From NCBI GenBank assembly GCA_014859215.1, contig JACUUS010000060.1, forward strand, positions 1-12,252: DNA of 12,252 bases, written 5' to 3'. The first letter of the stretch is position 1. Each line of letters starts with the position of its first letter. Below are positions 1 through 6,356 of the stretch, piece after piece. Origin of the DNA: Dehalococcoidia bacterium (GTDB lineage Bacteria > Chloroflexota > Dehalococcoidia > SZUA-161). The translations under genes and the position numbers were made by a program. A model generated the notes under the pieces. The model searched no databases and was not told the origin of the DNA. It worked only from the letters and a program-made list of their open reading frames with translations.

Positions 1-841
1 GATCATTTGCGTTCACCGAGGTCGTGTCGAACTGCTCCATCGCGGCGTAGGCATAGTAGAGGGCAACGAGTAGCCTACCCTTCGCTGTTGACTCGTCCCT
101 GTTTTTGATCATCCGGACGGTGTCCATGATCTCATGATCAAGCGTATCCAGGATGGCGGAATCGAGTCCCGCGCCCATCATCATTACCAGAAACACCCGG
201 TTCAGGAGAGGGCGAATCTCGGCCGGGCAGGAGTTCGATACGTTCGAAAGCCCGCACGTGGTCATCGGCGCCGGATCGGTCATCTGCTTGAAGAACCTTA
301 CCGCGTTAATCGTCTCCTGGGCCTGGTCCTGATTGCCGTTCACGGTCAGCACCAGCGGATCGAGGAATATTCTCTCGTTCGGAACGCCGTTCTCCGCCGC
401 TGCCGGGAAGATGCGCTCGGCGGCGAGTTCAACCCTGGCGTCAGCGCTGGTGGGCAGTCCTCCCTTTGCCAGGGTGAGAGAGATGATGTTGGCATTGTAT
501 TTGGCGGCGAGCGGCATCAAGGCGCTCAAACGTTCCGGCGTGGAATCGGTACTGTTGATAAGCGGGGTTTTCTTGCAGACTTTGAGCCCGGCCTCCATCG
601 CGACGGCATTGGTGGTGTCCAGTGACAGGAGGGTATCAGTGACTTCCTGGACCGTCTGCACCATCCAGGGCATTACTTCGGCTCCAGCCTTCTTCTGGGG
701 GCCGATATTCAGGTCCAGATAATCGGCGCCTTTCTTGACCTGCTGCATTGCCAGGTCCTGGATAAAGGCCTTATCGCGGCTCTCTACCGCGGCTCTCACG
801 TTCTGAGAGATGATGTGAATTGACTCGCCAATCGAGATCAT
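1..841 (-). CDS. acsE: Methyltetrahydrofolate:corrinoid iron-sulfur protein methyltransferase, 3' end cut by window
   Basis: This cytoplasmic enzyme transfers the methyl group of methyl-tetrahydrofolate to Co(I) of the AcsCD corrinoid protein, the entry of the methyl branch into acetyl-CoA synthesis. I translated 280 codons from an ATG at 841-839. A strong AAGGAGG (847-853) lies 5 nt upstream and sets this start. The protein is a pterin-binding TIM barrel. It opens MISIGESIH, and has LDLNIGP near residue 42, LDTTN at 74-78, INSTD at 95-99, FLDPLVL around 159-165 and GLSNVSN at 197-203. D75, N96, D161 and N200 match the pterin-site residues D75, N96, D160 and N199 of the Moorella enzyme as I recall them. 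The Moorella protein is about 262 residues; this one is still open at 280, so it has a longer C-terminus. It is the last visible gene of the acs operon, 161 nt after acsC. Identification is very secure; only the end is unknown. Confidence 0.95.
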   Translation of the reverse strand, partial: MISIGESIHIISQNVRAAVESRDKAFIQDLAMQQVKKGADYLDLNIGPQKKAGAEVMPWMVQTVQEVTDTLLSLDTTNAVAMEAGLKVCKKTPLINSTDSTPERLSALMPLAAKYNANIISLTLAKGGLPTSADARVELAAERIFPAAAENGVPNERIFLDPLVLTVNGNQDQAQETINAVRFFKQMTDPAPMTTCGLSNVSNSCPAEIRPLLNRVFLVMMMGAGLDSAILDTLDHEIMDTVRMIKNRDESTAKGRLLVALYYAYAAMEQFDTTSVNAND

Positions 842-846
842 CTATT

Positions 847-853
847 CCTCCTT
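847..853 (-). promoter_or_regulatory. Ribosome binding site of acsE
   Basis: AAGGAGG on the minus strand lies 5 nt before the ATG at 841-839. It fixes the acsE start and shows that the gene is translated independently of acsC, whose stop is about 150 nt upstream. Confidence 0.8.
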
Positions 854-874
854 GCTTACTTCTGAGGAATGCCC

Positions 875-931
875 GCGGGGCAATCCGCCAGTCCCTTATG
901 GCGCCTGCGTGGTGGAGGAGGGCTGCCCCGC
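875..931 (-). other. Inverted repeat in the acsC-acsE spacer
   Basis: GCGGGGCA (924-931 read on the minus strand) is perfectly complementary to TGCCCCGC (875-882), leaving a 41-nt loop. Inside the loop is a smaller perfect 5-bp hairpin, CGCCA at 886-890 with TGGCG at 899-903. In the acs mRNA this would form a GC-rich branched structure ending about 20 nt before the acsE ribosome binding site. There is no T tract, so it is not an intrinsic terminator. A role in mRNA stability or acsE translation is inferred only. Confidence 0.5.
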
Positions 932-952
932 CGAACAAGACCAAATTTCACG

Positions 953-989
953 GAAGGGGTAGATAAGGGCATACCCTGTCCACCCCTTC
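953..989 (-). other. Strong hairpin just after acsC
   Basis: On the minus strand GAAGGGGT (982-989) pairs perfectly with ACCCCTTC (953-960). The inner part adds a G-U, a G-C and an A-U pair and a terminal AGGG/CCCT stem closed by a TATG loop, about 15 pairs in all. It begins 13 nt after the acsC stop codon. No T run follows on either strand, so it is more likely a 3'-end stabiliser or processing site between acsC and acsE than a rho-independent terminator. The arms are directly visible; the function is inferred. Confidence 0.6.
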
Positions 990-1002
990 ATCGGCTTCAC
1001 AA

Positions 1003-2355
1003 CTAGGCTTTCCAGTTCTCCTTCAGGTAACCGCCGACAGCCATGGCCTCGCGCGGTCCCACCATGATCTTCCAGTCAGGCAGCTCTTCCTCGAGTTCAC
1101 CTCTCAGGACAGCGACGCCGCCGGGGATAACTACGTTTCGATGGCTAACCTTTTCAGCCGCGTTCTGTCCTTTGACGGTCTTCGCGATCTTTTCGGCATC
1201 GAATTTACCGGCCGACCATGCGGTAAGAACCGACAGCCCTTCTGTATCGCAGACCAGCAGCCACGACGGCCAGCCGGCCGCTTCGAGCTCGCCCGCGATG
1301 GAGAAGTATGTCAGTGAGAAGTTGGTAGTCACGCAGAGAGGGCTTGTGGCCTTCGGCTCGCCGATCTGGTAAAGGCCCGGCTTCATCTGTATCGGCTTCT
1401 GCGGATCAGTGTATATGTTCAGCCGCAGGGTAATCAGGCCGTAGGCCGCCGCAGGCGAGAAGTGGTCAAGGACGATGATGTTTCCGTACTTGGCCACGTG
1501 CTGCCCGGCCAGAACAGCCTCTTCATCCGGTGATGAGGCGCCTTCACCAGGGAAGGTTATCACTGGATAGCCGAGAGGCTCGAACCGTTTTCTCAGGGCA
1601 AGCCTGCGAATCTGAGTCAAGGTCGTAAGCGTTTCGCCGAATCCGCGCACGCCCGGATCGAGAATCAGGTCTTCCACACCGGCCTTGGCGGCCTTCTCGG
1701 TGAGTTCGGCCAGTTCCCCAAGGCCGTTGGAACTCCGTACGGCCAGGGGGCAGCCGGACTTCTTGGCGATAGCGACCATCTCGTCTATGTTGTCTCTGGT
1801 TGCGGCATAGATGGCCGGCTTTGCACCCGCCACTTTCTCCAGGGCGGCGTTGATCGCATCGGCCTTCTCCGACATGAGGATTAGCGGCAGATTGCTCTTC
1901 GAGGCCACCTTCTCAACACACTTGGCAAAGGTCCCGGCGTCGCCGGAGGCGTTTTCCACAGCGATGCCGTCCATGCCGAAGGTCATCCCGACACGGTCAA
2001 CGGAATAATCGCTTACTTCCTGGACAGTCTTGTCAACCTGGTCGGCGGGGGCGTTGTCCTTAATTCTCACGGCGAGTCCGCACGGGTGGACGAAAGTCTT
2101 CTCATGCCGGAAGAGGACTGTCTCGTTGCCCACCTCGATCTTCTTGTCGCCGGCGCTGACGGTCACTAACCTGATGGGAGGCTTCGAGGCGGCGGCGAGG
2201 GCCTGCTTTGCCTCATCCCCGACATAGGGGCATGACGCAAGCTCCGCCTGGTTGGCAGCCAGCTTCATGGCGAAGGCCAGGCAGGTTGGATGGCCGCACT
2301 CTTTGCAGTTCGTCTTTGGTAGATACTTGTAGATCTGGATTCCTGTTAATGCCAT
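1003..2355 (-). CDS. acsC: Corrinoid iron-sulfur protein, large (gamma) subunit
   Basis: This 450-residue large subunit of CoFeSP carries the [4Fe-4S] cluster and the cobamide that shuttles the methyl group from AcsE to acetyl-CoA synthase. The N-terminus holds the cluster motif with cysteines 17, 20, 25 and 42 (NCKECGHPTC, then ASCPYV), the same spacing as in the Moorella protein. A central TIM-barrel region follows (about 60-320), then the C-terminal cobamide-binding domain, with TTNFSLTYF near 343-351 and the ending VIPGGVAVLRGELEEELP then VGPREA. I chose ATG 2355 because it has AAGGAGA (2364-2370) 8 nt upstream, puts the cluster at its normal position and gives the family length of about 446. 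The reading frame stays open further upstream, but that would overlap acsD by more than 200 nt. The gene follows acsD by 19 nt, fitting a 1:1 heterodimer. Confidence 0.97.
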   Translation of the reverse strand: MALTGIQIYKYLPKTNCKECGHPTCLAFAMKLAANQAELASCPYVGDEAKQALAAASKPPIRLVTVSAGDKKIEVGNETVLFRHEKTFVHPCGLAVRIKDNAPADQVDKTVQEVSDYSVDRVGMTFGMDGIAVENASGDAGTFAKCVEKVASKSNLPLILMSEKADAINAALEKVAGAKPAIYAATRDNIDEMVAIAKKSGCPLAVRSSNGLGELAELTEKAAKAGVEDLILDPGVRGFGETLTTLTQIRRLALRKRFEPLGYPVITFPGEGASSPDEEAVLAGQHVAKYGNIIVLDHFSPAAAYGLITLRLNIYTDPQKPIQMKPGLYQIGEPKATSPLCVTTNFSLTYFSIAGELEAAGWPSWLLVCDTEGLSVLTAWSAGKFDAEKIAKTVKGQNAAEKVSHRNVVIPGGVAVLRGELEEELPDWKIMVGPREAMAVGGYLKENWKA

Positions 2356-2374
2356 CGTGCAGCTCTCCTTTCTC

Positions 2375-3322
2375 CTATTTGCCTGTAAGCTTGGCGATGG
2401 TCGACTTGATCTGTTCAATGGCTTTGGGATGGTACATCGACACGATATCGCTGCCGGAGTTGAGCAGGGAGATTGCGGTGAGCTCCTCCCATACCAGCCC
2501 GCGTTCCGCGACGTCGCCCCATCCTGCCGGCACTCCGTCCCCTGCCTTGGCCTCTTTCTGTCTCCAGGCCTCGGTGCCGGCATGGCTCAGGATAGGGAGA
2601 CCAACCATGCCGTCGCCTCCCAGGGCCGCCAGCCTAACACGCTCACGGATCGAGTATGCGTACTCCAGCCCGTATCCAAGAGCACCCGTATCCGGGTCCA
2701 TTATTATGGCGTCCATAGGTACCCCTATATCCGACAGCATGATATTCAACTGCTTGCACAGGTTGATATCCAGCGGGGTCTTGGCTATGGCTACGTGACC
2801 GTCTGATATGCATATCGCTGCGATGGTACGATAGTTCTTCTCCTCGCAGTTTCCCAGCGCGACCCGTTGCCCGCGGGCGGTTTCGGACACAGCTGTGAGG
2901 ACTTCATTGTCCTTTTCCGCCACACCCGGTCCGAGCACGATAAGGGGCAAATCGACGGCGGCCAGCACCTTGTCAACAGTCTTTTTCGCTTCCGCGGGGC
3001 CGGTATTCCCTGATTCGGGATGGGCGCTCGCAAGCCTGAGCACGATGATCTCCGCACCGAACTCGACCGCTTTCTTCGCCCAGGTCCCCGAATCTTTCAC
3101 CGCGTCGCCCCATGCGCCGGCAAGCGGAGCGGACCAGCCCGAAGGTTCCCTGTCCTGGACTTCAATAGCTATTCTGGGAGGATAAGGGATCGATCCCTCG
3201 AAGGTCAGGAACGGTAGGGTGTTGGTGCCGCCCACCACTACTTCCTTGCGCCCTCCTCCTCCCAGCTTCACTTCTCTGATCTTTCCGGTCCACTTCTCAA
3301 CAGGAATTTCTATGTCTGGCAT
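2375..3322 (-). CDS. acsD: Corrinoid iron-sulfur protein, small (delta) subunit
   Basis: This 315-residue small subunit of CoFeSP is a TIM-barrel protein of the AcsD/CdhD family. It pairs with AcsC and covers the cobamide at the subunit interface. Recognisable features are the N-terminal EIPVEKWTGKIREVKLG; GGTNTLPFLTFEGSIPYPPRIA in two adjoining parts at about 31-52; ALGNCEEKNY near 155-164; and MDPDTGALGYGLEYAYS at 208-224, which is characteristic of the family. No cysteine cluster is expected in this subunit and none is seen. The ATG at 3322-3320 is preceded by AAGGAGG (3334-3340) at 11 nt, slightly long but strong. The gene lies 105 nt after acsB, with a hairpin between them, and 19 nt before acsC. 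Its length is close to that of characterised bacterial homologues. Confidence 0.96.
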   Translation of the reverse strand: MPDIEIPVEKWTGKIREVKLGGGGRKEVVVGGTNTLPFLTFEGSIPYPPRIAIEVQDREPSGWSAPLAGAWGDAVKDSGTWAKKAVEFGAEIIVLRLASAHPESGNTGPAEAKKTVDKVLAAVDLPLIVLGPGVAEKDNEVLTAVSETARGQRVALGNCEEKNYRTIAAICISDGHVAIAKTPLDINLCKQLNIMLSDIGVPMDAIIMDPDTGALGYGLEYAYSIRERVRLAALGGDGMVGLPILSHAGTEAWRQKEAKAGDGVPAGWGDVAERGLVWEELTAISLLNSGSDIVSMYHPKAIEQIKSTIAKLTGK

Positions 3323-3356
3323 ATTTAGAGAAACCTCCTTTCCCTGGATCTAACAT

Positions 3357-3391
3357 GAGACAGGAGCCGTATTTACCGGCCCCTGTATCTC
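3357..3391 (-). other. Intercistronic hairpin between acsB and acsD
   Basis: On the minus strand GAGA-TA-CAGGGGCCG pairs with CGGCTCCTGTCTC across a GTAAATA loop. This gives 13 pairs with a 2-nt bulge and one G-U pair. On the plus strand that G-U becomes an A-C mismatch, so the structure fits the acs transcript better than the antisense. It sits midway in the 105-nt gap and has no T tract. It could set the relative amounts of synthase and CoFeSP by protecting mRNA ends, which is inference. Confidence 0.6.
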
Positions 3392-3427
3392 ACTTACTTC
3401 GTTTACCTGCGGCCCAAACCAAAGGGG

Positions 3428-5665
3428 CTACAGAATCGGGTCCATAGTCAGGGCCGGATGTCCCTTCTCTTCCAGGAAGGGCAGCAGTTCGTCCACTGTG
3501 GTTACCGTTGAGCCGTCGGCTATCTTATCCACCAGATCGGGCACGCCCGCGCGCTCGCTGGCTTCCTTCAACTCTTCCTCGAGCTCCTCCTTGAGGTTCT
3601 TCGAGAGCCAGACCACGCGCTTCATGCCGCCTTCGACCGGAATGAATTTCTTGCTGGCGAGATAGGTCTTGCCGTGTCCCATCATGCCCGGTGTCTGAAG
3701 CCCACCGCCGACAGTCGCCATCAGAGTAGTGAAGGTCATTCCCGAAGGGGTCATGCCGTAGTCGTCGCGGGAGACAATCATGACCCCGTTGGCTTCCGGA
3801 ATAACGGCCATGACGCATTCGCAGCACCCGCAGGTGGTCATCGGCGCGTTCATCAGGGAGTAGATCGTGAACCGGTCTATGTTCTTGTTTGAGTGGTCGT
3901 AGACAAACTTGTTGACGCCTTCCCACTCGCCCATTGTCTCATCAAGGCAGGCGCCCTTGGCCACGGGCTGATTCGGGCCATTGGGGTTGATCTCGTATGA
4001 AGCCCGGCAGTCCAGCCAGCTGTAGGCGCCGCAGAGGCCTACGCGTTCCGGATTGATCACGCAGACGTGGTTCGGGGCGAATGACTGGCAGAGCGTGCAG
4101 CTGTAGAACAGGTCCACAGCTTCGTCGGTCAACCCTGCCATGCGAGCGTTACGCTCCTTGTATACTGCTCTGGCTTCCTCGATCAGGCCCTTGACCTTCT
4201 CGGGGTCGCTGTATACGGTAACCTGCACCTTGTCCACAATTGCGCCGAAATCATTCAACAGGCAGGTATGCAGGACGTCGCCGATATTCTTCAGCCTCAA
4301 GCCCTTGGCGACAGCATTCTTGTGTATCCGGATCCATGTAATGTCGCGCTGGCCCTGGTGGGAGAAGCCTTCAGCGCCGTTCAGCATATGGTGAATCTGG
4401 CGCTCAAGTACAGGCTCGAAGTCCTTCTGCATCTTGCGGCCGGCCACATCGACGACTATGGCCAGCGGCACCTTGGACCCTTCAGCGAAACTGTCCATGT
4501 CCGGGCCGACGACTTCGATCTTGCCGTCCTCGACATCATCCATATCCTTCATACGCAGCCATTCGAAGCACATTCCGCCCTTGCCGCCGAACTCGACCGC
4601 GAGGTCGGCTTTCCGGACGACCTCGCCCTCGAAGGCTGGCCCGTAGGCCACCGGAATCGGAACTTTGGCGATCTTAATCTTGATGCCGCGTAACTCTATA
4701 CAGCGCTGGACAAGTCGCTCAGCTTTTTCGAGATCACTATCGCCGGCAATATCATCAAAGGGCATGCTCACCACGTGCTCGTACCTGGTAATGCCCGTGG
4801 GGAGAATATTGGGAATCACCGTATCCGCGAATACCGGGAAGCCGTAGTTGATTGCGCCTGCCGCAGCGGCATACTTCAGATCATCAACCGGCCCCAGAGC
4901 TAGAACAAAAGCAAAGCAGCGGAATTTGTTGTAGAGCAGTATCTTGCGGAAATCCCCCGCCTCGATATTACCGAAGCTCAGGGCTGCGCGTGTCGCGAAA
5001 CCGAGAGCGTAGATAGCGGAGATTGTATCGGAGCCAAAGGGGACTATGAAAGTATCATAGCCCATCTCGACCCCTTCTTCTCGCAGCTGGTCCGTGATAG
5101 AGCGCCCGTTCGAAGTGCTGCACAGGAAAATCAACTGCCCTTTCGATTGGAGTTCACGCACGATCTTCACTGCGACTTCGTTGCTTTTGGCGGCGCCCAC
5201 AAGCGCTGCGAAGCCCGGCATTCTGCCGTCCACCATCTGGATACCCCAGCCTCTCATCTGGGCGTCGTTGATCGGCCCGTTGTACTCAAAGCCGTCGCGC
5301 TTCTCCGGCTGCTGGCCCATCGCGAAGCGGACCCCCTCGATGGCCTCGAATGCATAGAGGGTGGCGGCCCCGGCATCCAGAGTCTCGCCGAGGTACGGCA
5401 TCCACAGGTCTTCCCGGGGAACAGGCGGCACCAGGCCCTTCGCGTATTCGATTATCGGGGGCAGGTCGCCCAGTTTCTCGACCTTCTTCCCCAGGAGACC
5501 ATAGATGGTTGGCAAGTGATAGCCCGTTCCCCCGCCTGCCGTGTCTTTGAACACAATGGGGGTCTCGGGCCCCAGCTTCTTCAAAGCATCCTGCAGCAGG
5601 TTATCCGCCTCTTTAACAATGCCTTGAGCGCCACGGATTGCCGAAGCTGCAATAAATCTTGACAT
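3428..5665 (-). CDS. acsB: Acetyl-CoA synthase (CODH/ACS complex catalytic subunit)
   Basis: This 745-residue enzyme condenses CO, the methyl group from CoFeSP and CoA into acetyl-CoA at the nickel A-cluster. The [4Fe-4S] ligands are C523, C526, C535 and C545 (YSCTLCQSFAPNHVC, then GLC). The distal-nickel motif Cys-Gly-Cys is at 612-614 (TTCGCCEC). All six are offset by exactly +17 from Moorella C506, C509, C518, C528, C595 and C597, and F529 matches Moorella F512. The N-terminal alpha-helical domain (about 1-330) that binds CODH and lines the CO tunnel is present; archaeal CdhC lacks it, so this is the bacterial form. The middle domain spans about 331-515 and the A-cluster domain 516-745. 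ATG 5665 has GGGAGG about 9 nt upstream. The gene begins 15 nt after the small YflT-like gene. No acsA/cooS gene adjoins it. Confidence 0.98.
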   Translation of the reverse strand: MSRFIAASAIRGAQGIVKEADNLLQDALKKLGPETPIVFKDTAGGGTGYHLPTIYGLLGKKVEKLGDLPPIIEYAKGLVPPVPREDLWMPYLGETLDAGAATLYAFEAIEGVRFAMGQQPEKRDGFEYNGPINDAQMRGWGIQMVDGRMPGFAALVGAAKSNEVAVKIVRELQSKGQLIFLCSTSNGRSITDQLREEGVEMGYDTFIVPFGSDTISAIYALGFATRAALSFGNIEAGDFRKILLYNKFRCFAFVLALGPVDDLKYAAAAGAINYGFPVFADTVIPNILPTGITRYEHVVSMPFDDIAGDSDLEKAERLVQRCIELRGIKIKIAKVPIPVAYGPAFEGEVVRKADLAVEFGGKGGMCFEWLRMKDMDDVEDGKIEVVGPDMDSFAEGSKVPLAIVVDVAGRKMQKDFEPVLERQIHHMLNGAEGFSHQGQRDITWIRIHKNAVAKGLRLKNIGDVLHTCLLNDFGAIVDKVQVTVYSDPEKVKGLIEEARAVYKERNARMAGLTDEAVDLFYSCTLCQSFAPNHVCVINPERVGLCGAYSWLDCRASYEINPNGPNQPVAKGACLDETMGEWEGVNKFVYDHSNKNIDRFTIYSLMNAPMTTCGCCECVMAVIPEANGVMIVSRDDYGMTPSGMTFTTLMATVGGGLQTPGMMGHGKTYLASKKFIPVEGGMKRVVWLSKNLKEELEEELKEASERAGVPDLVDKIADGSTVTTVDELLPFLEEKGHPALTMDPIL

Positions 5666-5680
5666 GTTGTAGTGCCTCCC

Positions 5681-6103
5681 TTAATATCTTCGAAAATCGC
5701 CGGACATCGGGGCATCTATCGGGTTGGTCGAGCTCATGCGCGACGCGAACTGGAAGCCGGGACTTGCCGCGCGCGGCTTACCCTGGTCCGAGTGACAGAT
5801 GCTGATTTCCCTCAGCAACCGCTGAGCCTCCGCAAGGCGGCTCTCGTCTGCCTGCACGGCGACTACGATCCCACCCGATTCGATGGCATAAGAGTAGTAC
5901 TCGGCGGTTTCAGCGGGGATGCCTATCTGAGCCATCTGGCTGAGATCAGTTACAGCCTTGATACCCGAGTCTAGTTTCTTGGCCCTGTTCTTGCTCGCGA
6001 CGATAAATATTTCCTCCGCCTTGTAACCCTTGCTCTTGAGTTGATTGATGGCGTCCTTTACAGGCTCCGGTTCACGGAAGAGCTTGGCTGCTATTTTGGA
6101 CAT
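5681..6103 (-). CDS. Small YflT/GSP17M-like stress-family protein heading the acs operon
   Basis: This 140-residue soluble protein has no signal peptide or membrane segment. Residues about 1-100 resemble the YflT/general stress protein 17M fold: a short beta-alpha unit (VKDAINQLKSKGYKAEEIFIVAS), then the GIPAETAEYYSYAIESGGIVVAV stretch typical of the family, then a closing helix rich in Ala and Arg. Residues about 101-140 form a low-complexity tail ending in NPIDAPMSGDFRRY, which looks like a linear binding segment. The family has no well-defined biochemical role. ATG 6103 has AAGGAG 6 nt upstream. It is the first gene after the promoter and attenuator-like leader and lies 15 nt before acsB, so it is probably cotranscribed with the acs genes. 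A role in assembling or protecting ACS is a guess from position. The fold assignment is by eye and moderately sure. Confidence 0.75.
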   Translation of the reverse strand: MSKIAAKLFREPEPVKDAINQLKSKGYKAEEIFIVASKNRAKKLDSGIKAVTDLSQMAQIGIPAETAEYYSYAIESGGIVVAVQADESRLAEAQRLLREISICHSDQGKPRAASPGFQFASRMSSTNPIDAPMSGDFRRY

Positions 6104-6138
6104 TGTGCACTCCTTGTAGGCTTTGCTTGTTGGACCAG

Positions 6139-6187
6139 AAAAAAAAGCTGTCCCCCTCCTGCAGGTTCACAGAAGCGAGCGCAGCTT
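6139..6187 (-). terminator. Intrinsic-terminator-like hairpin with T tract in the acs leader (candidate attenuator)
   Basis: On the minus strand AAGCTG (6182-6187) pairs with CAGCTT (6145-6150). An inner stem joins CTTCTG (6170-6175) to CAGGAG (6156-6161) with one G-U pair, and three further pairs lie between them. It runs directly into eight T residues (6139-6146). A flanking pair, TGTTGG (6192-6197) with CCAACA (6128-6133), could extend the base. The hairpin is downstream of the promoter at 6257-6285 and about 24 nt upstream of the ribosome binding site of the first acs-operon gene, so it would act on operon transcripts. It could also trim read-through from the ligase gene. No antiterminator partner is proven. 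Confidence 0.65.
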
Positions 6188-6256
6188 GAGACCAACATTG
6201 CATTCGCAAATCACGACTGACTGGAATTCCACCGTATTCGGGCTCACCGACTTTGA

Positions 6257-6285
6257 ATTGTAGCACAGGCCCCTCACCCCGTCAA
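6257..6285 (-). promoter_or_regulatory. Near-consensus sigma-70 promoter for the acs operon
   Basis: On the minus strand TTGACG (-35, 6280-6285) and TACAAT (-10, 6257-6262) are separated by exactly 17 nt. A TG one base before the -10 (TGCTACAAT) makes it an extended -10 element. The transcript should start near 6250, giving a leader of about 147 nt before the ATG at 6103. Each hexamer differs from consensus at one position. The spacing and the location at the only large gap make this the best promoter in the window. Confidence 0.75.
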
Positions 6286-6356
6286 CATTACAGTCAAGTA
6301 GAAGCCCGTCCCGGCCACATTCTTCCGAACCTTGCTCAGGACTGTCCACGGACCGC

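Larger units (their letters stand above)
6104..6356 (-). other. 253-nt non-coding region between the ligase module and the acs operon
   Basis: This is the longest gap in the window. In transcription order it holds about 70 nt after the ligase stop without a clear terminator, the promoter (6257-6285), a 10-bp palindrome TGGAATTCCA (6222-6231), a dyad TTGC-GAAT-GCAA (6198-6209), the terminator-like hairpin (6139-6187), and the AAGGAG ribosome site (6110-6115). Short open frames cross it, but none begins with a credible ribosome site after the predicted transcript start, so I call no leader peptide. Confidence 0.7.

Noticed and set aside
842..1002. Cobalamin riboswitch before acsE, suggested by the corrinoid link and RNA structure
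   Set aside because: I see no B12-box-like sequence and the structured part is short; the stems alone do not support the class.
1003..2583. A longer acsC reading frame starting at 2583 (526 residues)
   Set aside because: It would overlap acsD by over 200 nt and add 76 residues before the normal N-terminus. The ATG at 2355 has a good ribosome site and places the cluster cysteines at 17, 20, 25 and 42 as in known proteins.
6072..6349. Short minus-strand open frames across the acs leader as possible leader peptides
   Set aside because: Their starts lie upstream of the predicted transcript start or lack a ribosome site, and their composition is not that of an attenuation peptide.
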